DNA from: Liminaster sp045576355
Lineage (GTDB): Bacteria > Bacteroidota > Bacteroidia > Bacteroidales > UBA3663
Direction of reading: 5' to 3'
Length of the DNA stretch: 64,000 bases
Assembly: GCA_045576355.1 (NCBI GenBank)
Contig: JAZNGG010000024.1
Location: 45,028 to 109,027, forward strand
Shown here: positions 32,610-41,191 of the stretch, piece by piece
How positions within the stretch are numbered: position 1 is the stretch's first letter
How the letters are laid out: every line of letters starts with the position of its first letter
The notes under the pieces: model-generated
Databases searched by the model: none
What the model was told of the DNA's origin: nothing
Seen by the model: the letters and a program-made list of their open reading frames with translations, nothing else
Translations under genes and position numbers: made by a program

Positions 32610-34007
32610 TTAGAACTCTGCGTTATTAGGAGTGCGTGGGAATGGGATAACGTCGCGGATATTAGCCATGCCGGTCACGAAAAGGATCAGACGCTCAAAG
32701 CCAAGACCGAAGCCGGAGTGAGGCGCTGTGCCAAAACGACGTGTGTCGAGATACCACCAGATGTCCTTGGTCGGGACACCCATCTCCTCGCTGCGCTGTT
32801 TCAACTTATCATAGTTCTCCTCACGCTCTGAACCTCCGATGATCTCGCCGATCTTCGGGAAAAGGACATCCATAGCGCGGACAGTCTTGCCGTCATCGTT
32901 CTGCTTCATATAGAAAGACTTGATCTCCTTCGGGTAGTCGGTCAGGATGACCGGCTTGCGGAAATGCTGCTCCACGAGGTAACGCTCATGCTCTGAGGCA
33001 AGGTCGGCACCCCAGAAGATGGGGAACTCAAATTTATGCCCACCACGGACAGCCTCCTCGAGGATGCTGATACCCTCAGTGTAGGTCAAGCGGACAAACT
33101 CATTGTCCATCACAAAGTGCAGACGCTCCAAGAGTTCTTTGTCGATCATGTCATTGAGGAACTGCAAATCCTCCTGACAGTGCTCTAATGCCCATCCGAT
33201 GCAGTGCTTGATGAAGTCCTCTGCCAACTGCATATTCTCATGGATGTCAGCAAAAGCCACTTCCGGCTCGATCATCCAGAACTCAGAAAGGTGACGCGGA
33301 GTGTTGGAATTTTCAGCTCGGAATGTAGGTCCGAACGTATAGATCTGACCCAATGACAAGGCTCCCAACTCGCCCTCCAACTGTCCGGAGACGGTCAATG
33401 AAGCCATCTTGCCAAAGAAGTCGTTGCTATAGTCGATGCTACCCTGCTCATCCTTCTTGAGATCATACAGATTTAACGTAGTGACCTGGAACATCTGACC
33501 TGCACCTTCACAGTCTGAGGCTGTGATGAGCGGAGTGTGCCAATAATAGAATCCACGACGGTGGAAAAACTCATGGATGGCAATCGCCATGTGGTGACGT
33601 ATGCGGAATACGGCTCCAAACGTGTTGGTACGTGGACGGAGGTAGGCTTTCTCACGGAGAAACTCCAAGGAGTGACCTTTCTTCTGCAACGGATAGATCT
33701 GCGGGTCACAATCGCCAAGCACGTCGATGGCTGCAGCCAAAACTTCACAACGCTGTTTGCCTCCCTGGCTTGCCACGAGACGACCCTCGACACTGATGCA
33801 AGCTCCTGTGGTGATGCGCTTCAAGAGCTCCTCTGAGAATTTCTCTGTGTCGGCCACGATCTGTATGCCGCTGAGGCAGGAGCCGTCATTGAGCGCGATA
33901 AACTTAATCTGTTTGTTGCCGCGCATGGAACGAACCCATCCCTTGACACAGACGTCGATGTCATAGCTCTCCAGGGCAAGGAGTTCGCTGATTCTTGTTC
34001 TATTCAT
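32610..34007 (-). CDS. asnS: Asparaginyl-tRNA synthetase
   Basis: Class IIb synthetase charging tRNA-Asn. The 465 residues have an N-terminal OB-fold (VCVKGWVRSMRGNKQIKFI) and a catalytic core with RIRHHMAIAIHEFFHRRGF (motif 2 region), FGPTFRAENSNTPRHLSEFW and the C-terminal GFGLGFERLILFVTG (motif 3). An Asn-type WMIEPEVAF segment separates it from AspRS. The last residues, PRTPNNAEF, are the standard end. rluB lies 33 bases upstream on the same strand and is probably in the same operon. Confidence 0.96.
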   Translation of the reverse strand: MNRTRISELLALESYDIDVCVKGWVRSMRGNKQIKFIALNDGSCLSGIQIVADTEKFSEELLKRITTGACISVEGRLVASQGGKQRCEVLAAAIDVLGDCDPQIYPLQKKGHSLEFLREKAYLRPRTNTFGAVFRIRHHMAIAIHEFFHRRGFYYWHTPLITASDCEGAGQMFQVTTLNLYDLKKDEQGSIDYSNDFFGKMASLTVSGQLEGELGALSLGQIYTFGPTFRAENSNTPRHLSEFWMIEPEVAFADIHENMQLAEDFIKHCIGWALEHCQEDLQFLNDMIDKELLERLHFVMDNEFVRLTYTEGISILEEAVRGGHKFEFPIFWGADLASEHERYLVEQHFRKPVILTDYPKEIKSFYMKQNDDGKTVRAMDVLFPKIGEIIGGSEREENYDKLKQRSEEMGVPTKDIWWYLDTRRFGTAPHSGFGLGFERLILFVTGMANIRDVIPFPRTPNNAEF

Positions 34008-34040
34008 AATGCAATCAATGATTTTTACTGAGATTACTAT

Positions 34041-35522
34041 TTACTCGAAACCGCCCATCTTGAGGAGAGAAACCTCCTGCTGGGTGAGGTGACGCCAGCG
34101 ACCGCGAGGAAGGTTCTTCTTGGTCAAACCGGCAAAATAGACACGGTCGAGTTTCACGACGCGATAGCCGAGGTGCTCAAAGATGCGACGCACGACACGG
34201 TTCTTACCGGAGTGGATCTCGATGCCGACCTGGTTCTTATCTGTCTCGTTGGCATAAGCGATGGCATCGGCATGGATCGGACCATCATCCAGCTCTATGC
34301 CGGCTGCGATCTTAGCGAGATCCTCCGGATTGACATCCTTATCAAGCCAAACGTGATAGATCTTTTTCTTAACATATTTGGGGTGAGTCAGCTTAGAGGC
34401 GAGGTCACCATCGTTGGTCAAAAGGAGTACACCGGTCGTGTTGCGATCCAAACGACCCACGGGGTAGATACGCTCCGGAGCGGCATTGCGCACTAAGTCC
34501 ATCACTGTCTGACGACCCTGGGGATCATCGCTTGTGGTAACGGTGTCTTTCGGTTTGTTGAGGAGGACATAAACCTTACGCTCTAAGGATACCGGAGAGT
34601 CATTAAAGAGGACAGCATCCTTGCGTGTCACCTTTGTACCCAATTCGGTTACTACCTCTCCATTGACCTTGACACAGCCTTTAGCGATGTACTCATCGGC
34701 CTCACGACGAGAGCAAACACCGGCATTGGCCAAGAATTTGTTAAGACGCAATTCTTCATTCGGATCCACGATGGTCTCAATGTATTCCACCGGACGATGT
34801 GGGTTATATCTGTTGCGCTGAGGACGGTTGTAACCACCCTGACGGCCATAGCCATAACCATCTTGACGACCATAGCCACCCTGCTGAGGACGACCGTAAC
34901 CGCCTGGACGACCATAACCTCCCTGCTGAGGACGACCGTAACCACCCTGCTGAGGACGACCATAACCACCCTGCTGGGGACGACCATAGCCACCCTGCTG
35001 GGGACGACCATAACCACCCTGCTGGGGACGACCATAGCCACCCTGCTGAGGACGACCATAGCCGCCTGGACGACCATAACCACCCTGCTGAGGACGACCA
35101 TAACCGCCCTGCTGGGGACGACCGTAGCCACCCTGCGGTGCTACATTCTCTGATGTTTCGCCTTCGGCAGCCTCATTACGTGCATATGAATTAGGGCGCT
35201 GATAAGTATCTGCTGCATCATAACGACGATATGCGCCATTGGGACGTGCCGGACGCTGATATGGCTGATAAGAGCCTTCTGATGCTTCGTTGTTGCGAGG
35301 ATATTCTCTCTGATAACCGGCTACCGGACGAGAATAATTATCCGAAGATCCATAATAATCGGGACGCTCGGTCCTCATATAAGCCGGACGTGGAGTTTCA
35401 TAACTGCCTGTGTCACGGAAACGGGATTCACTGATACGCGGACGGCGCTTTGGCGCCACTGAATGGCCCTGTCCTTCTGACTGAGGGGCACTGTTCTCTG
35501 CTGCTAATTCTTTTTCTTCCAT
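34041..35522 (-). CDS. rluB: RsuA/RluB-family pseudouridine synthase with N-terminal Gly-Tyr-Arg repeats
   Basis: Modifies a uridine in rRNA (23S in RluB) to pseudouridine. Residues 1 to about 250 are low-complexity: charged and Tyr-rich, then about 13 GYGR units, mostly GGYGRPQQ. The C-terminal half carries an S4 RNA-binding domain (LRLNKFLANAGVCSRREADE) and the synthase core with VGRLDRNTTGVLLLTNDG (catalytic Asp) and GKNRVVRRIFEHLGY. The repeat tract resembles RGG/GYR-type disordered RNA-binding tails. The 24-nt DNA repeats keep frame when copy number changes. rluB rather than rluE or rsuA is by overall resemblance. Confidence 0.88.
   Translation of the reverse strand: MEEKELAAENSAPQSEGQGHSVAPKRRPRISESRFRDTGSYETPRPAYMRTERPDYYGSSDNYSRPVAGYQREYPRNNEASEGSYQPYQRPARPNGAYRRYDAADTYQRPNSYARNEAAEGETSENVAPQGGYGRPQQGGYGRPQQGGYGRPGGYGRPQQGGYGRPQQGGYGRPQQGGYGRPQQGGYGRPQQGGYGRPQQGGYGRPGGYGRPQQGGYGRQDGYGYGRQGGYNRPQRNRYNPHRPVEYIETIVDPNEELRLNKFLANAGVCSRREADEYIAKGCVKVNGEVVTELGTKVTRKDAVLFNDSPVSLERKVYVLLNKPKDTVTTSDDPQGRQTVMDLVRNAAPERIYPVGRLDRNTTGVLLLTNDGDLASKLTHPKYVKKKIYHVWLDKDVNPEDLAKIAAGIELDDGPIHADAIAYANETDKNQVGIEIHSGKNRVVRRIFEHLGYRVVKLDRVYFAGLTKKNLPRGRWRHLTQQEVSLLKMGGFE
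34850..35140 (-). repeat. 24-nt tandem repeats encoding GGYGRPQQ
   Basis: On the minus strand the coding repeats run from about 34850 to 35140, with 24-nt units and two shortened 15-nt units (GYGRPG). On the plus strand they read as repeated ACCACCCTGCTG(A/G)GGACG. An open frame on the plus strand through them is a shadow. Confidence 0.9.
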
Positions 35523-35639
35523 AGTTAAAATAAAATACTGATAATTGGGAATTGATTTAATAGCCTCGCGGCTTTGTTAAGTTTTTTTTAATTTAAGCGC
35601 TTTTATAACAATTGTAATTATAAAAAAGTTTTCTTTATT

Positions 35640-35845
35640 GGTTGAAGGGTTGAAGGGCTACGCCCTGCGATGGCTATGGCTATGGCGATTTGGTTGAAGG
35701 GTTTATGGGTTGAGAGTTTTATTGGTTAAGGGAAAAAAATAAACTCCTAAACCCCTAAACCTTTAAACTTCTAAACCAAACAAGGGGTTGAAATAATAAA
35801 CTTCTAAACCAAGCAGGGCGCAGCCCTCATGCCACTTTTCACCTT
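35640..35845 (-). repeat. Hexamer/hairpin repeat element between purB and rluB
   Basis: On the minus strand GCCATAGCCATCGC and GGGCGTAGCCC are followed by CTTCAACCCTTCAACC, oriented toward rluB as at murA. A second partial part with GGGCGCAGCCC near 35816 abuts the purB stop. The 35523-35849 gap has no gene. Confidence 0.75.
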
Positions 35846-35849
35846 TCAC

Positions 35850-37205
35850 CTATACAATGCCGGTGTAATTATGAGGAGCGATGGAACGCAATTCCTCTTT
35901 TACAGCATCACTCACATCCAGTGTATCAATAAAATGTGAGATTGTCTCTGCATTCATTCCCGTATTGACACGAGTCAATGCTTTCAATGCTTCATACGGT
36001 TTCGGATAACCCTCACGACGCAAGATCGTCTGAATGCCCTCTGCCACGACTGCCCATGCGCCTTCCAAATCCGCCTGGATGGCAGACTCATTGAGCAACA
36101 ATTTACGCAGACCTTTGAGTGTGGAAGAGAGTGCGATCAACATGTGACCTAACGGCACACCGACATTACGCAAGACTGTGGAGTCTGTCAAATCGCGCTG
36201 CAAACGACTCACCGGCAACTTCATGGCAAGATGCTCCAAAATAGCATTGGCTATGCCCAAATTACCCTCTGAATTTTCATAGTCAATGGGATTGACCTTA
36301 TGAGGCATCGCAGAAGAGCCAACCTCTCCGGCCTTGATCTTCTGCTTGAAATACTCCATAGAAATATATTGCCAGAAGTCTTTATCCACATCAAGCAAGA
36401 TCACATTGATGCGCTTAAGGGCATCAAATAGAGCTGCCAGATTATCATAATTGGAAATCTGAGTGGTCCACTCCTCACGGACAATGCCTAACTTGGCAGG
36501 GAGGAATCGGTTACCAAAGTCGCGCCAATCGTATTGCGGATAGGCAATGTGATGAGCATTAAAATTACCTGTAGCACCACCAAACTTACCTGTATAAGGG
36601 ACTTGCTTGAGCAACTCGAGTTGCTGACGGAGACGATAGACAAACACCATGATCTCTTTACCCAATCGCGTAGGAGATGCCGGCTGTCCATGTGTGCGCG
36701 CCAACATCGGTATCTCTTTCCACTCCTCGGCATAGAGCGCAAGTTGATCGATCACCTCCTGTAAAGCCGGGATATAAACCTCTTCGATGCACTCCTTGAT
36801 GGACATCGGGACAGAGGTATTATTGATGTCCTGAGAGGTCAAACCAAAGTGGATAAACTCCTTATATGCCTCAAGACCCAACTTATCAAATTCCTCCTTC
36901 AAGAAGTATTCGACTGCCTTCACATCATGGTTGGTCACCTGTTCGATCTCCTTGATGCGCTGAGCCTCTTCAGGGGAAAACTCGGCATAAATGCGACGCA
37001 ATGAGTCATAAACATCCGGAGAAATAGCAGCAAGCTGCGGCAAGGGCAACTCACAAAGAGCGATAAAATACTCTACTTCAACTCTGACTCGATACTTAAT
37101 CAGAGCATACTCTGAAAAATAATTGCTTAAAACATTTGTTTTCCCGTGATATCGACCATCAATGGGAGAAACCGCCGTAAGCGGCGAAAAAGAAAAACCT
37201 GTCAT
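35850..37205 (-). CDS. purB: Adenylosuccinate lyase
   Basis: Cleaves SAICAR and adenylosuccinate in purine synthesis; a cytosolic homotetramer. The 451 residues start with LTAVSPIDGRYHGKTNVLSN, show HDVKAVEYFL, THGQPASPT (catalytic His loop) and the signature GSSAMPHKVNPIDYENSEGN. The length and order match the PurB group of gamma-proteobacteria and Bacteroidota. The start at 37205 (MTGFSFSPLTAVSP) is by homology. The gap 37206-37448 shows no recognisable signal. Confidence 0.96.
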   Translation of the reverse strand: MTGFSFSPLTAVSPIDGRYHGKTNVLSNYFSEYALIKYRVRVEVEYFIALCELPLPQLAAISPDVYDSLRRIYAEFSPEEAQRIKEIEQVTNHDVKAVEYFLKEEFDKLGLEAYKEFIHFGLTSQDINNTSVPMSIKECIEEVYIPALQEVIDQLALYAEEWKEIPMLARTHGQPASPTRLGKEIMVFVYRLRQQLELLKQVPYTGKFGGATGNFNAHHIAYPQYDWRDFGNRFLPAKLGIVREEWTTQISNYDNLAALFDALKRINVILLDVDKDFWQYISMEYFKQKIKAGEVGSSAMPHKVNPIDYENSEGNLGIANAILEHLAMKLPVSRLQRDLTDSTVLRNVGVPLGHMLIALSSTLKGLRKLLLNESAIQADLEGAWAVVAEGIQTILRREGYPKPYEALKALTRVNTGMNAETISHFIDTLDVSDAVKEELRSIAPHNYTGIV

Positions 37206-37448
37206 CGTTATTATTTAATTCCTTGTAGATAAATACTATAACATTCTATCTTTATTGATTTCTATAAAAGCTGTATCCCTCTCTGAATTTTCTCAAACTA
37301 TAGGAACGCTATTCTTAGTTTTCTCAAACTGATGTAACCTTGCTCAAAAAATTACTCAAAAAAAACGTTTTCTTTACTTGATCAAAATAGGCGGAACCTC
37401 TTCTCCAACGACTTTAAATAAAAGTCTCTCCTAAAAAAGTCTATAAAC

Positions 37449-38138
37449 TTATTTTTTCCAGAATCTGAAACCGACATTCACCATAAGTGCATTTATACGA
37501 GTCTTGCTATTATCGCAAACTTTCGAATAAATACCGGGCTGGTAATTTACACTCACAGCCAAATGACGCCAGTCGTAGCCCAATCCGCACATGAGTCCCA
37601 TGTCCCACTTCCGTACACCGGAAGCACTCTCATTGAGCATCTTGGTCAGATAAAATCCGCCTTGGATGGAGAGACGACTCTCACGCGTCAGTGGGATAAA
37701 ATATCGCCCCATGCTCTGCAACTCAATACCTCCGATCGAGATCTCCTGCATGGAGACCGGTATCGGTCCAACACCAAATCCGGCATCATGATAGGTGATT
37801 TTCTCTCCTCCTTTTTGCGTATAATAAAGACCATGTTGCATACCCCAATGCTTACTAAACGAATGATCCCAAAGGAAACCAATATTAAATGCATCATGGG
37901 TATTTTTAAAATACTCCGAATGTCCAAACTCTGCCATAGAGAGAGGGTTAACAAGTCCATCGGTCATCCAGCTATGGAGATACCCGGCTGTAAGCGTGAA
38001 CGAAGAGCCATAAAAATAGTTAGCCTCTCGGGCTGCACGTTTTTCCTGTTCTTTCTTGGAAAATTTCTGTGCGTAAGAAGGGATAAAAGAGAGTGCCCCT
38101 AACAGCAACAACAAAGCCGAAACTTTTCTAATCTTCAT
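37449..38138 (-). CDS. Exported outer-membrane beta-barrel protein
   Basis: A 229-residue protein with signal peptide MKIRKVSALLLLLGALSFIP (1-20) ending in SYAQ. I chose the ATG at 38136-38138; an in-frame upstream start at 38222 would add 28 charged residues and lies before the promoter. The body has alternating strands (FTLTAGYLHSWM, GFLWDHSF, HGLYYTQKGG, YFIPLTRESRLSIQGGFYL) and ends in VNVGFRFWKK, a typical barrel terminus. It resembles PorT/OprF-like small barrels of Bacteroidota; function unknown. Confidence 0.75.
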   Translation of the reverse strand: MKIRKVSALLLLLGALSFIPSYAQKFSKKEQEKRAAREANYFYGSSFTLTAGYLHSWMTDGLVNPLSMAEFGHSEYFKNTHDAFNIGFLWDHSFSKHWGMQHGLYYTQKGGEKITYHDAGFGVGPIPVSMQEISIGGIELQSMGRYFIPLTRESRLSIQGGFYLTKMLNESASGVRKWDMGLMCGLGYDWRHLAVSVNYQPGIYSKVCDNSKTRINALMVNVGFRFWKK

Positions 38139-38159
38139 TATTCTTTCAATTGAATGGCG

Positions 38160-38167
38160 CAAAGATA
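38160..38167 (-). promoter_or_regulatory. Promoter -7 box for the 37449 gene
   Basis: The minus strand reads TATCTTTG followed by CGCC, 22 bases before the chosen start at 38138. This supports that start over the one at 38222. Confidence 0.65.
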
Positions 38168-38339
38168 AAACTTTTTTTTGAATCATAAGACTTTTATCTC
38201 GCTTTTTATATTTGTAAAACAATTCTTACCGATAATTGACTGTTTTTCGGACGATTATTAACCCCAAATGACCATTAGAGCGCCAATTTGCTTTTATAAT
38301 TCAGCCACACAAAAGCACTCTCTATAGAGTTATAAAATG

Positions 38340-38449
38340 ACACGGCAGCGTCGTGCATATTACACGGCGGCGTCATGCACATCACACGACGGCGTCATAC
38401 ACATCACACGACGGCGTCATACACATTACACGGCGGCATCATACAAATC
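38340..38449. repeat. 22-nt tandem array B (five units)
   Basis: Five 22-nt units of the form ACACGGCGGCGTCATGCACA plus TT/TC, between the divergent 37449 and 38599 genes. The complement of array C (54755) has the same unit. A short open frame through it is repeat translation. Nearby, ATCTGTAGTTATCAGAT (38498-38514) and GCATAGCTAATTATGC (38516-38531) are small hairpins before the efflux operon; I see no clear promoter for that operon. Confidence 0.9.
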
Positions 38450-38598
38450 CCTCAACTTTTTCCCTTACCGACCTCACACAAATATGCCTTTTCTCCATCT
38501 GTAGTTATCAGATGAGCATAGCTAATTATGCAAACCTTTTTTAAACACCATCTGTTATTATTCTCGACTTAACATTTTTTATTTTACAAACATCTATT

Positions 38599-39957
38599 AT
38601 GAAGTCAGAACGCACATCAATCACTCTTTTTGCACGCAGGACTTTAAGTCTTTTGATCGGTCTAATTATCGTCCTTCCCACTTTTGCTCAAAACGAACAA
38701 GGTTGGTGGAAAAAGCTGGGCAACAATCGGCTGGATAGCCTAATGCAAGAAGCTTTTATTCACAACCTGGATCTGCACACGGCTCAAGACCGCATCCTTT
38801 CTGCTCGTTCTGCATACAGAGCCTCGCTCGGAGCGATGGCACCACAACTCTCCATCCAAACCGGATGGATCCGCGAAAAGAATTCGGGACATCTCTCCTC
38901 GCGTGTAACTCCCTCCACTTTCGAATCATATTACAGCGGACTGATCAAAGGAAGCCTGACGGTGGACATCTTCGGACAGCTACGCAAAGCGAGTGCAGCC
39001 CGCCGGGCTGCATACAAAGCCCAAATCGTGGAGCGCGAAACAGTTATGCTGACTCTCTCCAAAGAGGTGGCCTCGGCCTATATGAATCTATGTAGCACCC
39101 AGTGGCTTATCAAGGTCTTCAGTGCCAATATAAATCGGCAGCAAGAGATTGTCCAGATCACTCAAGCCCGATATGAAGCAGGGCTGGTTTCACAACTCGA
39201 TGTTGCTCAAGCTCAAACCACCCTAAGCAGTACGAAAGCTGATATCACCCAATACAAAAGCCAAGCCACTGCCTATGTGGCTCAACTTGCCGTCCTATTG
39301 GCAACCGAACCTCAAGCGCTGAATCAACAATTGGAGGGAGGCAATGAACTACCGGACATTAAACTATTACTCCCCGATAGCATCCCGGTCGAAGTTCTTC
39401 GATTACGACCGGATCTAAGACAAGCAGAGTGGCTGATCGACGAAGCTGCTACTGCACTTGGTGCCAATAGGAAAGAATGGCTACCCACGTTCCTGATCAA
39501 TGGGTATATCGGACTGATGTCTCATCATCTCAATGATTTACTTCACAATCGGTCATGGAGCTGGCAAGTAGAGCCTATCATGCAGTGGACCCTCTTTAGT
39601 GGAGGTCAAAGAGTGGAAAACATCAAACAAGCACGTTATGCACTCCAGGAACAAGTGAACAACTACAATCTTCTCATGTTTACTGCCATGCAGCAAGTGG
39701 AGACCTCTGCCATGGCATACGAACAAAGCCAACATCAGGTGCAAGCCCTATATGAAGCTGTGGAACATGCTGAAAACTCTCTCCTCCTCTCTTCGGATCT
39801 CTACAAAATGGGGCTGACTTCATTCATCAATGTTGTGCAGGCACAACAATCCGTACTGCAATATCAGACCACACTCGTCTCTGCCCGAAACAATGCTGTG
39901 CAAAACCTAATCACCCTACTTGTAGCTCTTAGTCCCGGCACTTACTCAGAGAAATAA
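38599..39957 (+). CDS. TolC-family outer-membrane efflux channel
   Basis: Outer-membrane channel of a tripartite efflux pump. The 452 residues have a signal peptide (about 1-35, ending PTFAQ) and two OEP repeats: LDLHTAQDRILSARSAYRAS with RYEAGLVSQLDVAQAQTTL, and LRPDLRQAEWLIDEAATALG with YKMGLTSFINVVQAQQSVL. Both repeats carry the long helix pairs of TolC/OprM. It is the first gene of a three-gene operon with a membrane-fusion protein and an RND pump; more often the channel gene is last. Confidence 0.93.
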   Translation: MKSERTSITLFARRTLSLLIGLIIVLPTFAQNEQGWWKKLGNNRLDSLMQEAFIHNLDLHTAQDRILSARSAYRASLGAMAPQLSIQTGWIREKNSGHLSSRVTPSTFESYYSGLIKGSLTVDIFGQLRKASAARRAAYKAQIVERETVMLTLSKEVASAYMNLCSTQWLIKVFSANINRQQEIVQITQARYEAGLVSQLDVAQAQTTLSSTKADITQYKSQATAYVAQLAVLLATEPQALNQQLEGGNELPDIKLLLPDSIPVEVLRLRPDLRQAEWLIDEAATALGANRKEWLPTFLINGYIGLMSHHLNDLLHNRSWSWQVEPIMQWTLFSGGQRVENIKQARYALQEQVNNYNLLMFTAMQQVETSAMAYEQSQHQVQALYEAVEHAENSLLLSSDLYKMGLTSFINVVQAQQSVLQYQTTLVSARNNAVQNLITLLVALSPGTYSEK

Positions 39958-39995
39958 ATATTAATAATACATTAACCAACTCATCTTCAGATCTT

Positions 39996-41144
39996 ATGCA
40001 AAATCGACCTACCCTCAAATACAGAGAAACTTCTCTCTCCCATCGATTAAGTATCATCATTGCGCTACTCTCCTGTGGATGGTGGCTGACGGCATGCCAC
40101 AAAGCCCCACAAGAGCATCAAGCGGAAGCACTCCCTATAGAAGTTGCCCACCCCATCGTCAAGTCGGTTCTTCTTACAAAAGACTACCCCGGTTATTTGA
40201 AAGCAGACAAAACCATCCAACTCGTAGCTCGTGTCTCGGGGACACTCACCCACAATCTATACAAAGCCGGCGGCAAAGTACATGAAGGCGAAAAGCTATT
40301 TGTTATCGACCCACGGACTTACCGGCAACAAGTGGCAGAGGCCAAAGCCGCATGGGAAAATGCCCAAGCAGCACTCAAGTATGCCCAAGCCACATATCAA
40401 AGGACCGAACAAGCCGCTCAATCAGATGCTGTAGCCAAAATTCAAGTCATACAGACTAAAGCCAACTACGAGCAGGCACTGGCAGAAGTCAAAAAAGCAG
40501 AAGCAGCGCTAAAGCTGGCCGAAATCGCCCTCGGATACTGCACGATCTCTGCTCCCTTTAGCGGACATATATCTCTAAGTTCTTATGATGTAGGCAACTA
40601 TCTGAATGCCAACGAACAACCTATACTGGCAACTCTCTACAAAGACGACACTCTGTACGCATACTTCAATGTCAGCGAAAACCAATATCTTATGAGAGAA
40701 ACTACCCAAGGAAAAGTAGATAGTATGCTCCAGGACCTCATTATCTCACTACCGGCATTGGGCGATAAGGAGAAGGGACAATTGGAATATGTCTCTCCTA
40801 ATATCACCTTATCCACCGGTACACTCCAATTGAGAGCGCTGATACGTAACCAGTCCGGCAAACTTAGAGACGGAATGTACACCATAGTCTCTCTCCCTTA
40901 CAGACTACAAGAAGATGCCATTTTAGTTCCGGATGCCTCCATCGGACATGATCAAGCCGGATCATTTTTATATGTCATCGATAAGCAAGACCAAGTAAGA
41001 GTCACCCATATCACTACCGGACAACTCATAGATGACACACTACGTGTGATCACGCAAGGTCTCAAACCCGAGGATAGATATGTGACACGAGCACAACTGA
41101 AAGTTCGTGCCGGGATGAAAATCACACCGATCATGCAAAAATAA
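39996..41144 (+). CDS. RND efflux membrane-fusion (adaptor) lipoprotein
   Basis: Periplasmic adaptor linking the inner-membrane RND pump to the TolC-like channel. The 382 residues have a lipoprotein signal with lipobox LTAC (about residue 30), a lipoyl/barrel-sandwich segment (LVARVSGTLTHNLYKAGGKV), an alpha-hairpin (AAWENAQAALKYAQATYQRT, AKIQVIQTKANYEQALAEVK) and a beta-barrel with ILVPDASIGHDQAGSFLYVI. It starts 38 bases after the channel gene and ends 47 bases before the pump gene. Confidence 0.94.
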   Translation: MQNRPTLKYRETSLSHRLSIIIALLSCGWWLTACHKAPQEHQAEALPIEVAHPIVKSVLLTKDYPGYLKADKTIQLVARVSGTLTHNLYKAGGKVHEGEKLFVIDPRTYRQQVAEAKAAWENAQAALKYAQATYQRTEQAAQSDAVAKIQVIQTKANYEQALAEVKKAEAALKLAEIALGYCTISAPFSGHISLSSYDVGNYLNANEQPILATLYKDDTLYAYFNVSENQYLMRETTQGKVDSMLQDLIISLPALGDKEKGQLEYVSPNITLSTGTLQLRALIRNQSGKLRDGMYTIVSLPYRLQEDAILVPDASIGHDQAGSFLYVIDKQDQVRVTHITTGQLIDDTLRVITQGLKPEDRYVTRAQLKVRAGMKITPIMQK

Positions 41145-41191
41145 GAGCCCTTATTCGGCCTATACATTTACTCTAAAACCCAACAAACATC

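Noticed and set aside
34797..35194. Plus-strand genes opposite rluB
   Set aside because: Repeats of HPAEDD or LLRTT arise from the GGYGRPQQ-coding repeats read backwards.
38353..38544. Small His/Thr-rich protein
   Set aside because: It is a translation of the 22-nt array B.
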